Shown here: piece after piece, positions 29,541-37,156 of the stretch
Layout of the letters: every line of letters starts with the position of its first letter
Numbering within the stretch: the stretch's first letter is position 1
Assembly (NCBI RefSeq): GCF_005503355.1
Contig: NZ_SCMK01000005.1
Span: 184,668-248,667 of the forward strand
Length of the DNA stretch: 64,000 nucleotides
From: Sphingomonas sp. 1F27F7B
GTDB lineage: Bacteria; Pseudomonadota; Alphaproteobacteria; Sphingomonadales; Sphingomonadaceae
Direction of reading: 5' to 3'
Program-made: the position numbers and the translations under genes
Notes under the pieces: model-generated
Databases searched by the model: none
What the model saw: the letters and a program-made list of their open reading frames with translations, nothing else
Told to the model about the DNA's origin: nothing

Positions 29541-29716
29541 TCATGCCTCCATGCCGGAAGGTCGGCACTTGCCGAATCCGGGAGTGGAGTGGAGGCTGGG
29601 TACGGGCATCGGGCGATCTATAGCTGCAATATCGGCGAGGTCGAAGGCATGATGATACGGGGTCCGAGGCTCGTCGAGGGGAGGGGTGCCGCCGCAGGGC
29701 GGCGACACCCGTAAGG

Positions 29717-31462
29717 TCACTGTTCGAGCGCCGCCATCGAACGCGCGGTCTTGGCCGCACGCACGAGCTGGAGGAATTCCGAGCGATAGCCGAAATCATC
29801 CTCTCCGCGCGCCGCGCTCGCCATGCCCAGCACATCGTCGAAGCTGAGCCGGCCATTGTAGCGCCCGCCGCGCAGCAGCTCGGCGAAGCCCGCCACGGTC
29901 GCCGCGAAGCGCGCGTCCCGGGGCGCATCCTCGAACCGGGCGAACATGGTCTCGCGGTCGATCGGTGTAGTGATGAGGCGGCTCGTGTCTGACTTGGGCA
30001 GCTTGTAGCGGATCTTGACGAAGCCCAGTTCGGCGGTTTGCCCGGCCGCCGCGGCAGGGGCGGGCTCCGCATAGCGCAGGTCGCCGATCGCGCGCGGGCC
30101 ACCGACCGGCGTGACTTCGTAGATCGCCGTCACGGTCTGCCCGGACCCGACATCGCCGGCATCGACCTTGTCATTGTCGAAATCGTCGCGGTTCAGCATC
30201 CGCGTCTCATAGCCGATCAGCCGATATTCGGAGACTGCCCCGGGATTGAACTCGACCTGGATCTTCACGTCCTTGGCGATCGGGAACAACGTCGAGGTCG
30301 CCTCGTCGACGAGCGTCTTCCGCGCCTCCCCGATGGTGTCGATATAGGCGGCCGCGCCATTGCCGTTCTGGGCGAGCGCCTGCATCAGCGCATCATTGTA
30401 ATTGCCCATGCCGAAGCCGAGCACCGACAGGAACACGCCCTTGCCACGCTCGCGCTCGACATAGCCCTTGAGTTCATTGTCGCTGGTGATGCCGACATTG
30501 AAATCGCCGTCGGTCGCCAGGATCACGCGGTTGACGCCCTTGGGGTCGAAATTCTGCTCGGCGAGCGCATAGGCCTGGCGAATGCCCTCGGCACCCGCGG
30601 TGCTGCCGCCGGCGCCCAGCCGATCGATCACTGCCAATATCCTGTCCTTGCTGCTCGCCGGCGTGGGCTCAAGCGCGGTGCCGGCCTGGCCGGCATAGGT
30701 GACGATCGCCACGCTGTCCTTGCCGTCCAGCTGGTCGAGCAGCATCGCCAGCGACCGCTTGACCAGGGGCAGTTTGCTGGGCTCGTTCATTGAGCCCGAC
30801 GTGTCGATCAGGAATACGAGATTGGCGCGGGGACGGGTGGCGCGCTGGATCTCGTAACCCTTGACGCCGATCCGGACCAGCTTGCGCCCCGGCGACCAAG
30901 GGCTGGGAAACACCGCGACGCTGGTGCTGAACGGCTGCTCCGCGGTGCGCGCGGGGGCATAGTCATAGGGAAAGTAATTGACCATTTCCTCGGTTCGCAC
31001 CGCCGCGGGCTGCGGCAGGACGTTCTGGTTGAGCGAAGCGCGCACGAACGAATAGGAAGCGGTGTCGACGTCGAGCGAGAAGGTGGAGACCGGCTCTTCG
31101 CGGACGATCTTGAAGGCGTTCTGCTGAGTGGCAGTGAACTTGTCGCGACCGGTATCGCGATAATAGGGGCTGGCCGGTCGGGGCTCGGGCTGCGCGACAT
31201 AGCCACGGGTGCGGGCCATAGGCGCGGAAGCGACCGAGGCGGACGAGAGGACCGTGACCGGAGTGCCCGAGACCTGCTGGCTGGTGATCCCGCGCGAGGA
31301 GCCGGTCACGACGATGTCTTGCGCTTCCTGTGCAGGCTTCGCCTCGGGCACCGGCGCGGCGGCCGGATCGGGCATGGCGGCGAGGTGCTTGTCGGAATCC
31401 GTGCAGGCGGCGACCAGCGCCAGCACGAGCCCGGTGGCGAGCGCCTGGGGCAAACGGGGCAT
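29717..31462 (-). CDS. vWA-domain lipoprotein (YfbK-like)
   Basis: A 581-residue lipoprotein: lipobox LVAAC with Cys20 as the lipidation site. The vWF N-terminal region (about 105-200) is followed by a von Willebrand A domain with a complete MIDAS start at Asp220 (DTSGS) and later TDGDFN. The C-terminal region, about 400-580, is typical of YfbK homologues. A TonB-box-like DIVVTGSS at residues 49-56 is followed by GTPVTVLS. It sits between an ECF sigma gene and a TPR gene in one direction. Its role is unknown; vWA domains usually bind protein partners through the metal site. Confidence 0.88.
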   Translation of the reverse strand: MPRLPQALATGLVLALVAACTDSDKHLAAMPDPAAAPVPEAKPAQEAQDIVVTGSSRGITSQQVSGTPVTVLSSASVASAPMARTRGYVAQPEPRPASPYYRDTGRDKFTATQQNAFKIVREEPVSTFSLDVDTASYSFVRASLNQNVLPQPAAVRTEEMVNYFPYDYAPARTAEQPFSTSVAVFPSPWSPGRKLVRIGVKGYEIQRATRPRANLVFLIDTSGSMNEPSKLPLVKRSLAMLLDQLDGKDSVAIVTYAGQAGTALEPTPASSKDRILAVIDRLGAGGSTAGAEGIRQAYALAEQNFDPKGVNRVILATDGDFNVGITSDNELKGYVERERGKGVFLSVLGFGMGNYNDALMQALAQNGNGAAAYIDTIGEARKTLVDEATSTLFPIAKDVKIQVEFNPGAVSEYRLIGYETRMLNRDDFDNDKVDAGDVGSGQTVTAIYEVTPVGGPRAIGDLRYAEPAPAAAAGQTAELGFVKIRYKLPKSDTSRLITTPIDRETMFARFEDAPRDARFAATVAGFAELLRGGRYNGRLSFDDVLGMASAARGEDDFGYRSEFLQLVRAAKTARSMAALEQ

Positions 31463-31568
31463 GACTTTCTCCCTTGGTTACAGCGGGCGAGATCGTCCGC
31501 ATCCCCCTTGGACGCGCCGTTGCGGGAGAACCTTTGAACGGAGTCCGAATTTTTCCGGACGCGGCGGG

Positions 31569-32108
31569 TCAGCCTTCCGCGCCCGGCTTTCCGGCGACCC
31601 TTCGCCGCACTTCGTGCATGCGCCAGGCAATCGTGGCCTCTGCGACGCCCAGGATCGCCGCGGCCTCGCCATGGGTCAGCTGCTGCCCGGCGACCAGGAT
31701 CGCGGTGTCGCGATAGGCCGGCGGCAGGCGGGCGATCGCGCTCTTCACCCAGAGCGCATCGTGCAGATCGCGCCCGTCCGGGCCGCGTGCAAGGCCGGCC
31801 AGCACCGCGAGCCGCTGGGCGACACCGCCGAACGACCGGCGGCGGCGATGCACGTCGCGACAGGCGTTGAACACGATTCCGCACAGCCAGGTGGTGAACT
31901 TCGCGTCGCCGCGAAAACCGTGGATCCGTTCGATGAGCGTGCAGCACACGTCCTGTGCGACGTCCTCGGCATCGGCACGCGAGCCGGTCAGCTGCCAGGC
32001 CAGGCCATGGATCCGGTCGTAATGGCGCTCGATAAGCAGGCGGAACGCCTCGCGCTCACCGGCGATGGCGCCCGTCACGAGGTCCGCATCCGGATCGCTG
32101 GCACGCAT
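31569..32108 (-). CDS. ECF-family RNA polymerase sigma factor
   Basis: A 179-residue ECF sigma factor with region 2 ([54 protein letters not shown]) and region 4 ([34 protein letters not shown]). It is the first gene of a probable three-gene set with the vWA lipoprotein and the TPR protein. There is no zinc-dependent anti-sigma factor next to it. The ATG at 32108 is used; a GTG six bases upstream is equally possible, and neither has a strong ribosome site. Confidence 0.9.
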   Translation of the reverse strand: MRASDPDADLVTGAIAGEREAFRLLIERHYDRIHGLAWQLTGSRADAEDVAQDVCCTLIERIHGFRGDAKFTTWLCGIVFNACRDVHRRRRSFGGVAQRLAVLAGLARGPDGRDLHDALWVKSAIARLPPAYRDTAILVAGQQLTHGEAAAILGVAEATIAWRMHEVRRRVAGKPGAEG

Positions 32109-32417
32109 CGTCACGGCCCGAGCCGGCGGCCGCGCTGCGCCGGGGCAACGGGCTCATATCGATTCCCGGAACTGCGCGGCGCTTCTTCCCCCGACATGAT
32201 CCGCTATCTGCCTCAATCCCGGCCGTGGCGCCATCGGGCATGGGAAGGAAGCGGAGGCGGCTACAGATCCGGACGATTGCGGCAGGCGTCGAGAAGCACG
32301 CCGTGGCCGCGCAAGCCACGCCTCCTTTCTCCCCACGCGCATCACCGATGCCCCGCGTGCATCCACCCGGCCCGGTGGACCAGCCCGGTCGCGAGCGGGT
32401 CGCCTATCGGGAATGCT
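32109..32417. other. Gap upstream of the ECF sigma gene
   Basis: About 310 bases between the sigma-factor start and the 3' end of the small secreted protein gene. It should include the sigma-factor promoter. I see no convincing gene, repeat or hairpin; the short frames here have no recognisable sequence. Confidence 0.5.
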
Positions 32418-32633
32418 TCACGGGCACTTCGTCAACTGGCCCTTTTTCGGGCCGGACGCGACATGGCATCTGCCGTTCTTGTCCTTCGTGACCGCGGCTT
32501 GCGGCGCCTTCGCCGCCGGTGTTGGACATTTGACGAACTTGCCCTTGGCATCCTTGCAGGGCCCCGCGGCAAAGGCGGGAGTCGAAGCAGTGAGCAATGC
32601 GATCGACGCTACTGCGAACGTAATCTTGCGCAT
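32418..32633 (-). CDS. Small secreted cysteine-containing protein
   Basis: A 71-residue protein: signal peptide of about 22 residues ending AFA, then a basic mature part with motifs GPCKDAKGKFVKCP and NGRCHVASGPKKGQ, four cysteines in two CxnC pairs. Ribosome site ggag lies before the ATG at 32633. Similar short Lys/Cys-rich exported proteins occur in sphingomonads with no known role. The two-part repeat suggests two small disulfide or metal-binding loops. Confidence 0.7.
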   Translation of the reverse strand: MRKITFAVASIALLTASTPAFAAGPCKDAKGKFVKCPTPAAKAPQAAVTKDKNGRCHVASGPKKGQLTKCP

Positions 32634-32821
32634 ATTCTCTCTCCTCGTCGAACGACTCGTCGGTCGGCAGGGGAGAGTAGCATCGTTTTCGGGGATACGA
32701 CCAATCCGGCCTCCGGGGCCGACGGCCGCCCTTCGCGGGGGCCGGGCCAACCGCACCGGTCTCTCCCTTCTTCGACCTGGATCGTCTATCCGCGCCGGGG
32801 CCGGCCCGCGATCATGACTGC

Positions 32822-32858
32822 TTGACCCTGACGCTGCGTAATCCCCGATAGAGTGATT
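32822..32858 (+). promoter_or_regulatory. Likely MerR-type promoter of the TipAS regulator
   Basis: TTGACC at 32822 is followed by ctgacgctgcg, close to the cctgacg half-site that TipA-like MerR regulators bind, and about 19 bases later by gatagagt as a poor -10. The long spacer is typical of MerR-controlled promoters. The start codon of the regulator is at 32881, so the site would be autoregulatory. The second half-site is imperfect. Confidence 0.4.
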
Positions 32859-32880
32859 CGCGTGAAGATGAGGAAATGAC

Positions 32881-33633
32881 ATGCGCACGGTCAGGCAGAT
32901 GGCGAAGGCAGCTGGGATCAGCGTGCGGACGCTCCATCATTATGACGCGATCGGCCTGCTGAAACCTGCGCATGTCGGCGCCAATGGCTATCGCTACTAC
33001 GGCCGTACCGAGCTGCTGAAGCTGCAGCAGATCCTGTTCTATCGCGAACTGGGGCTGCCACTGGGCGAGATCCGGTCGATCCTCGACGATCCGGCCTTCG
33101 ACTCGATCGCGGCGCTCCGGGGCCATCGGGTAGCGCTGGCTGCACGAGTAGAGCGCTATGGCGACCTCATCCGCACGATCGACCGCACGATCGCGTCGCT
33201 CGAAAAGGATGAAGCAATGGAAGATCACGAATATTATGCGGGCGTCTCGCCCGAGACCCGGGAACGTTGGGAGCGGGAGGCCGTCGCCTTCTGGGGCGAG
33301 GATGCAGTACGCGCCGCACAGGCCAGGGCACGCGCCTTTTCGAAGGAGCAGGTAATCGCGATTCAGGCTGAGATGGAGGGGATCCGGGCCGATTTCCAGC
33401 GGCTGTTCGCCGAAGGGGCGGCCCCCGGGTCGGAGCTGGTACAGGCGGTGACCGCGCGCCACTATGCCTGGGTCTCGCACAGCTGGGCGCCGGACGCCGC
33501 GGCTTTCAAGGGGCTCGGGCGGCTATATGTCGAGAATCCCGAGTTTCGCGGCACCTATGAGGATGGGGCGTCGCCGGGAACGGCGGAGTTCATCGCCGAG
33601 GCGATGGCCGTCTATGCCGATCATGCGCTCTGA
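32881..33633 (+). CDS. MerR-family regulator with TipAS antibiotic-binding domain
   Basis: A 250-residue regulator: winged-helix MerR domain at 1-70 (GISVRTLHHYDAIGLLKP), dimerisation helix to about residue 110, then a TipAS-type domain (WEREAVAFWG, PGSELVQAVTARHYAWVSH, YADHAL). TipA-like proteins bind thiopeptide-like or other drugs and activate their own promoter. The gene stands alone with a candidate promoter right before it. No target gene is obvious nearby. Confidence 0.9.
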   Translation: MRTVRQMAKAAGISVRTLHHYDAIGLLKPAHVGANGYRYYGRTELLKLQQILFYRELGLPLGEIRSILDDPAFDSIAALRGHRVALAARVERYGDLIRTIDRTIASLEKDEAMEDHEYYAGVSPETRERWEREAVAFWGEDAVRAAQARARAFSKEQVIAIQAEMEGIRADFQRLFAEGAAPGSELVQAVTARHYAWVSHSWAPDAAAFKGLGRLYVENPEFRGTYEDGASPGTAEFIAEAMAVYADHAL

Positions 33634-33985
33634 CATGGAGGGGCTGAGCACGCGAAGCCCCGTTTTGCCGTAAGGGCCCAGTCCCAATAGGGGCGGGCGA
33701 TCGACCTGGCCTGCCAGACCGGTCGCCCGTTCCATTCAGCCGTCCCTCAGCCGTCCCAGTGCGAGCAGCGTATCACCGCGCAGGAATTGCCATGGTGGAA
33801 ATGCGGCTCCTTGCCGGCGATGACCTCGGCCTTTCGATGGGGGCGAATTGAAGCAAGCCGCCGAATGGGCGAAGATCGTTGCCGACGACTCCAAGAAGTG
33901 ACCCGCGCATGGTGCGTCCTTCGAGACGGGCTGATGCTTCCTCTCCGCCCCGTTGGCAAGGACAGGCAGAAATGATCGCAGGCCG
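33634..33985. other. Gap between merR and the porin gene
   Basis: About 350 bases without a convincing gene. One frame ends GGELKQAAEWAKIVADDSKK at a stop near 33901, which looks like a natural protein C-terminus, but it is open for only about 25 codons upstream. It could be a decayed remnant. The promoter of the porin gene should lie in the second half. Confidence 0.45.
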
Positions 33986-35332
33986 ATGCTGAACAGGCTG
34001 ATCCCTATCGCCTTCACGTCTGGATTGATGGCCGCCGCATGGCCATGGGGAGCGATCGCACAGGAATCCGCGTCGCCCCCCGCACCAGCTCGCCAAGAGG
34101 AGAATTGGGCGGTCCACGGCCAGGCCACGCTTGTCACCCAAGGCGTTCTCGGCTTCCGCTCACCCTATGACGGGCCGAACAGCCTGACGCCACGCCAGGT
34201 CAGGGAAACCATCGACGCGACTGTCTATGTCGGCATGCGTCCCTGGCGGGGCGGAGAGTTGTGGATCAATCCCGAGATCGACCAGGGGTTCGGCTTGTCG
34301 GACACGCTCGGCGTTGCCGGTTTCCCCAGCGCGGAAGCGTACAAGGTCGGCAAGGCAAGCCCGTATCTCCGCCTGCAACGCTTCTTCGTTCGCCAGGTGT
34401 TCGATCTGGGCGGAGCAGCGCAACCGGTCGCGGGCGCCCCCAACCAGCTTGCAGGCAAGCAGACCGTCAACCGGCTCGTGGTCACGATCGGCAAGTTCGG
34501 CGTCGGCGATGCCTTCGACACCAACCGCTACGCACATGATCCGCGCGGCGATTTCCTCAACTGGGCGATCGTCGACACCGGCACCTTCGATTACGCGGCC
34601 GATGCTTGGGGCTACAGCACAGGCGCCGCGGTCGAGTGGTATCAAGGGCCTTGGACCTTGCGAGCCGGCGCCTTCAATCTGTCGAAGGTGCCGAACGGCG
34701 AGACGCTGGAGCGGAATTTCAGCCAGTATCAGTTGGTCGGCGAGATCGAGCATCGCCACGAGATCGCCGGCCATGCCGGCGCGGTGCGGCTGACGCTGTT
34801 CCGCAATCACGGGCGCTTCGGTCGGTTCGACGATGCCCTGGCGTTGGCATCGCTGGGCGGCGGCGTGCCCGATACGTCGCTGGTCAGGCGCCGGATGACT
34901 CGGTCCGGAGTCAGCCTGAACGTCGAGCAGGAAGTGACCGGCACGCTGGGACTGTTCGCGCGCGCCGGCATCGCCGACGGCGCGATCGAACCCTATGACT
35001 TCACCGACATCGATCGTACCGTGGCGGTCGGCGGACAGCTCGATGGCAGGGCATGGGGACGTGGCGGTGACGCCATCGGCTTTGCCGCCGTCGTCAACGC
35101 CATCGCTGCATCGCATCAGCGCTATCTGCGGGATGGAGGCATCGGCCTATTGGTCGGCGACGGCCGACTCCCGCGCCCCGGCCAGGAGCTAATCGGCGAA
35201 GCCTATTACGACTGGCAGGCGGTGCGCGGCATCCATGTCACGCTCGACTATCAGTTCATCGCGCACCCCGCCTATAACCGCGACCGGGGTCCGGCGAACG
35301 TCGTCGCCCTGCGGCTGCATGGAGCCTTCTAG
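33986..35332 (+). CDS. OprB-type carbohydrate porin
   Basis: A 448-residue outer-membrane protein with a signal peptide (cleavage near AIAQ) and a beta-barrel of the OprB carbohydrate-selective porin family. Typical segments are HGQATLVTQGVLGFRSPY, ELWINPEIDQGFGLSDTLGVAGF and RLVVTIGKFGVGDAFD. The C-terminus ends in Phe, as barrels do. The ATG at 33986 begins the signal peptide; an upstream start at 33953 would put extra charged residues before it. Solute specificity cannot be told. Confidence 0.85.
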   Translation: MLNRLIPIAFTSGLMAAAWPWGAIAQESASPPAPARQEENWAVHGQATLVTQGVLGFRSPYDGPNSLTPRQVRETIDATVYVGMRPWRGGELWINPEIDQGFGLSDTLGVAGFPSAEAYKVGKASPYLRLQRFFVRQVFDLGGAAQPVAGAPNQLAGKQTVNRLVVTIGKFGVGDAFDTNRYAHDPRGDFLNWAIVDTGTFDYAADAWGYSTGAAVEWYQGPWTLRAGAFNLSKVPNGETLERNFSQYQLVGEIEHRHEIAGHAGAVRLTLFRNHGRFGRFDDALALASLGGGVPDTSLVRRRMTRSGVSLNVEQEVTGTLGLFARAGIADGAIEPYDFTDIDRTVAVGGQLDGRAWGRGGDAIGFAAVVNAIAASHQRYLRDGGIGLLVGDGRLPRPGQELIGEAYYDWQAVRGIHVTLDYQFIAHPAYNRDRGPANVVALRLHGAF

Positions 35333-35524
35333 CTGCTGTCAGCTGGTGCGGGATCCTCTCCAGAGGGCAGCGAGGCCTGCCTTGCGCGATCCGAAATGCG
35401 GCCATTCGGGCTTTCGAGACGGGCCCCGAGGATAGTCATTCGTTTGGGGCGGCCGTGTACTGGCGACGGCGAGCGCGTGCTCTCCATGGGAAGCCGCCCA
35501 CCATCACGGCCATGCAGATCGGCA

Positions 35525-36499
35525 TCAGAACCACCCCCTCAGCTTGAACCAGATGAGGGGAACGATCGCGCTGAGGATGATCATCGCCCACCCATAGGGG
35601 TAGCCCCAGGCCCAGTCATATTCCGGCATGTTTTTGAAGTTCATGCCATATATTCCCGCGACCAGGGTCGGTGGGATGCCGACGAGCGAGATGATCGTCA
35701 GAATCTTGACGATGTCGTTCTGGGCAATGCCCGTCAGCCCGACCAGCGCGTCCATGGCGAACTGGACCTTGCCCGCCAGCCGCTCCTCATATTCGATGAG
35801 GGAGCGGATATCCCGGTCGAGATTCGTCAAGCGCGACCCCAGGGTTCCGCCTGACCAGTCGCCGGCATGCTGGCCGATATAGGTGAGGGCGCGACCCAGG
35901 CCTTGCAATCCGTCCCTTATTTCGGAGAGCTTGTCGCCAAGCCGCCCGACATTACGCAGTTGCCGCCGCAGGATGCGGTTTTCACGCGCCGCATGGGGGC
36001 TGCCGGGATCGTCCGTGCGGAATATCCTGGAGGTAAGGCCGTTCAGGTCGCCAGCTGCTTGCTCGAGAAGATCCGCAATGCGATCGACACTTTCTTCACA
36101 GAGCAGAAGGAGGATCTCGAGGCTGCTGCCGGGCGTTTCCCGTCCATCGGCAAGCCTTTCGGAAACGTCGTCGAATGCCGTCAACGCCGCAAATCTGATG
36201 GTGATCAGGTGGGTCTGCGAAAGAACGAAGCCCACCGGCAATTGTGTATCGATTGCGTCCGGGTGACGCACGGCCAATGGCGTGCTCAGGTAGAAGACGC
36301 CATGCTGATATCGGAGCCGGCTGGAACTCTTGATTTCGCGGAGCGCGTCGATGGAAGGTAGCCGAAACCCCGTCGCGGCCTCAACCTCGGCGATTTCCGC
36401 ATCTGTCGGACCAACCAGGTCGATCCACATTGTCGCGGAAACAGGGGCGCCCACCTGCTTCGTCAGCGAATCATGCTGCGCGGGGAAAACGTTCAGCAT
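35525..36499 (-). CDS. CorA-family divalent metal transporter
   Basis: A 324-residue CorA/ZntB-type transporter for Mg2+ or related ions. The large cytosolic N-terminal domain (MWIDLVGPTDAEIAEVE) is followed by a long helix and two C-terminal membrane segments. The signature YGMNF closes the first of these (GIPPTLVAGIYGMNFKNMPE). The ATG at 36499 starts at the usual position for the family; the longer upstream start adds 40 unconserved residues. Divergent to the Pls-like gene 657 bases away. Confidence 0.9.
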   Translation of the reverse strand: MLNVFPAQHDSLTKQVGAPVSATMWIDLVGPTDAEIAEVEAATGFRLPSIDALREIKSSSRLRYQHGVFYLSTPLAVRHPDAIDTQLPVGFVLSQTHLITIRFAALTAFDDVSERLADGRETPGSSLEILLLLCEESVDRIADLLEQAAGDLNGLTSRIFRTDDPGSPHAARENRILRRQLRNVGRLGDKLSEIRDGLQGLGRALTYIGQHAGDWSGGTLGSRLTNLDRDIRSLIEYEERLAGKVQFAMDALVGLTGIAQNDIVKILTIISLVGIPPTLVAGIYGMNFKNMPEYDWAWGYPYGWAMIILSAIVPLIWFKLRGWF

Positions 36500-37156
36500 C
36501 TGCTCTCGACACGCTATGATCTGTTCCGAAGCATCGTATGGCCATGGCAGACGCATATCCGCAACGGTGGGGGTGGTGCGACCTTCGGGTGGATTGGGTC
36601 CCCGAACCGGGAAAGACATCAGTCATCGCAGATAGACCGCGCTGCTCGATGCCTTCATTTCGATCTCCTCCGGATTGGCGCCTTCCGTTCTCTTCCGGCG
36701 CCTTATTATGGCATGGATTCACAGCCGGATAGTGCCGTTGATGACCCGCAATGGGTTTCAGTTCGCCGCAACTGCGCGGATGCGCAGATACCCAGGGGCC
36801 ATTGGAGCCAGTCTCGGTGGCACGCGGCCCTGGCAGCAGAACAGCTTCAGCCGCCTGCGCCCCGACTCCGGCATCACGCGGCGGCAAGCGCACCGACCAG
36901 GCCTGAAGCATCTCGGCCTGGCTGACGTCATCGCCGGACCGAAGCGTCCACCGCTAGACCGTAGATGCCGTTCGATTTTCGATGGGGATCTAGAATAAGA
37001 CCGTTTCCGGTCGATGCCGATGATGATTTGGATATAGAGGTCGGTTTCGCAATCGCGTTGTTGCCTCGACACCCCGGTCTTCACCAGCCAGTTGGCATGT
37101 GGATCCCTAGGGGGAATTGGAACAGGAAGAGCCGCGGAAGGGCCAAGGGACGATAG
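36500..37156. other. 657-base gap upstream of the Pls-like synthetase
   Basis: No gene is supported here on either strand; the frames have poor codon use and no familiar sequence. Its base composition is lower in GC toward 36960-37050, where a small hairpin gaccg/cggtc lies at 36999-37012. Promoters for the CorA gene and for the Pls-like gene should be in it. The ribosome site of the latter is weak (gaagggccaaggg before ATG at 37157). Confidence 0.5.

Noticed and set aside
33835..33903. Short frame ending GGELKQAAEWAKIVADDSKK before a stop
   Set aside because: It looks like a protein C-terminus, but a stop lies about 25 codons upstream and no family could be fixed, so it was not called a pseudogene.
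36473..37084. Several 60-150 codon frames between the CorA gene and the Pls-like gene
   Set aside because: They overlap each other on both strands, lack ribosome sites and have no recognisable sequence.
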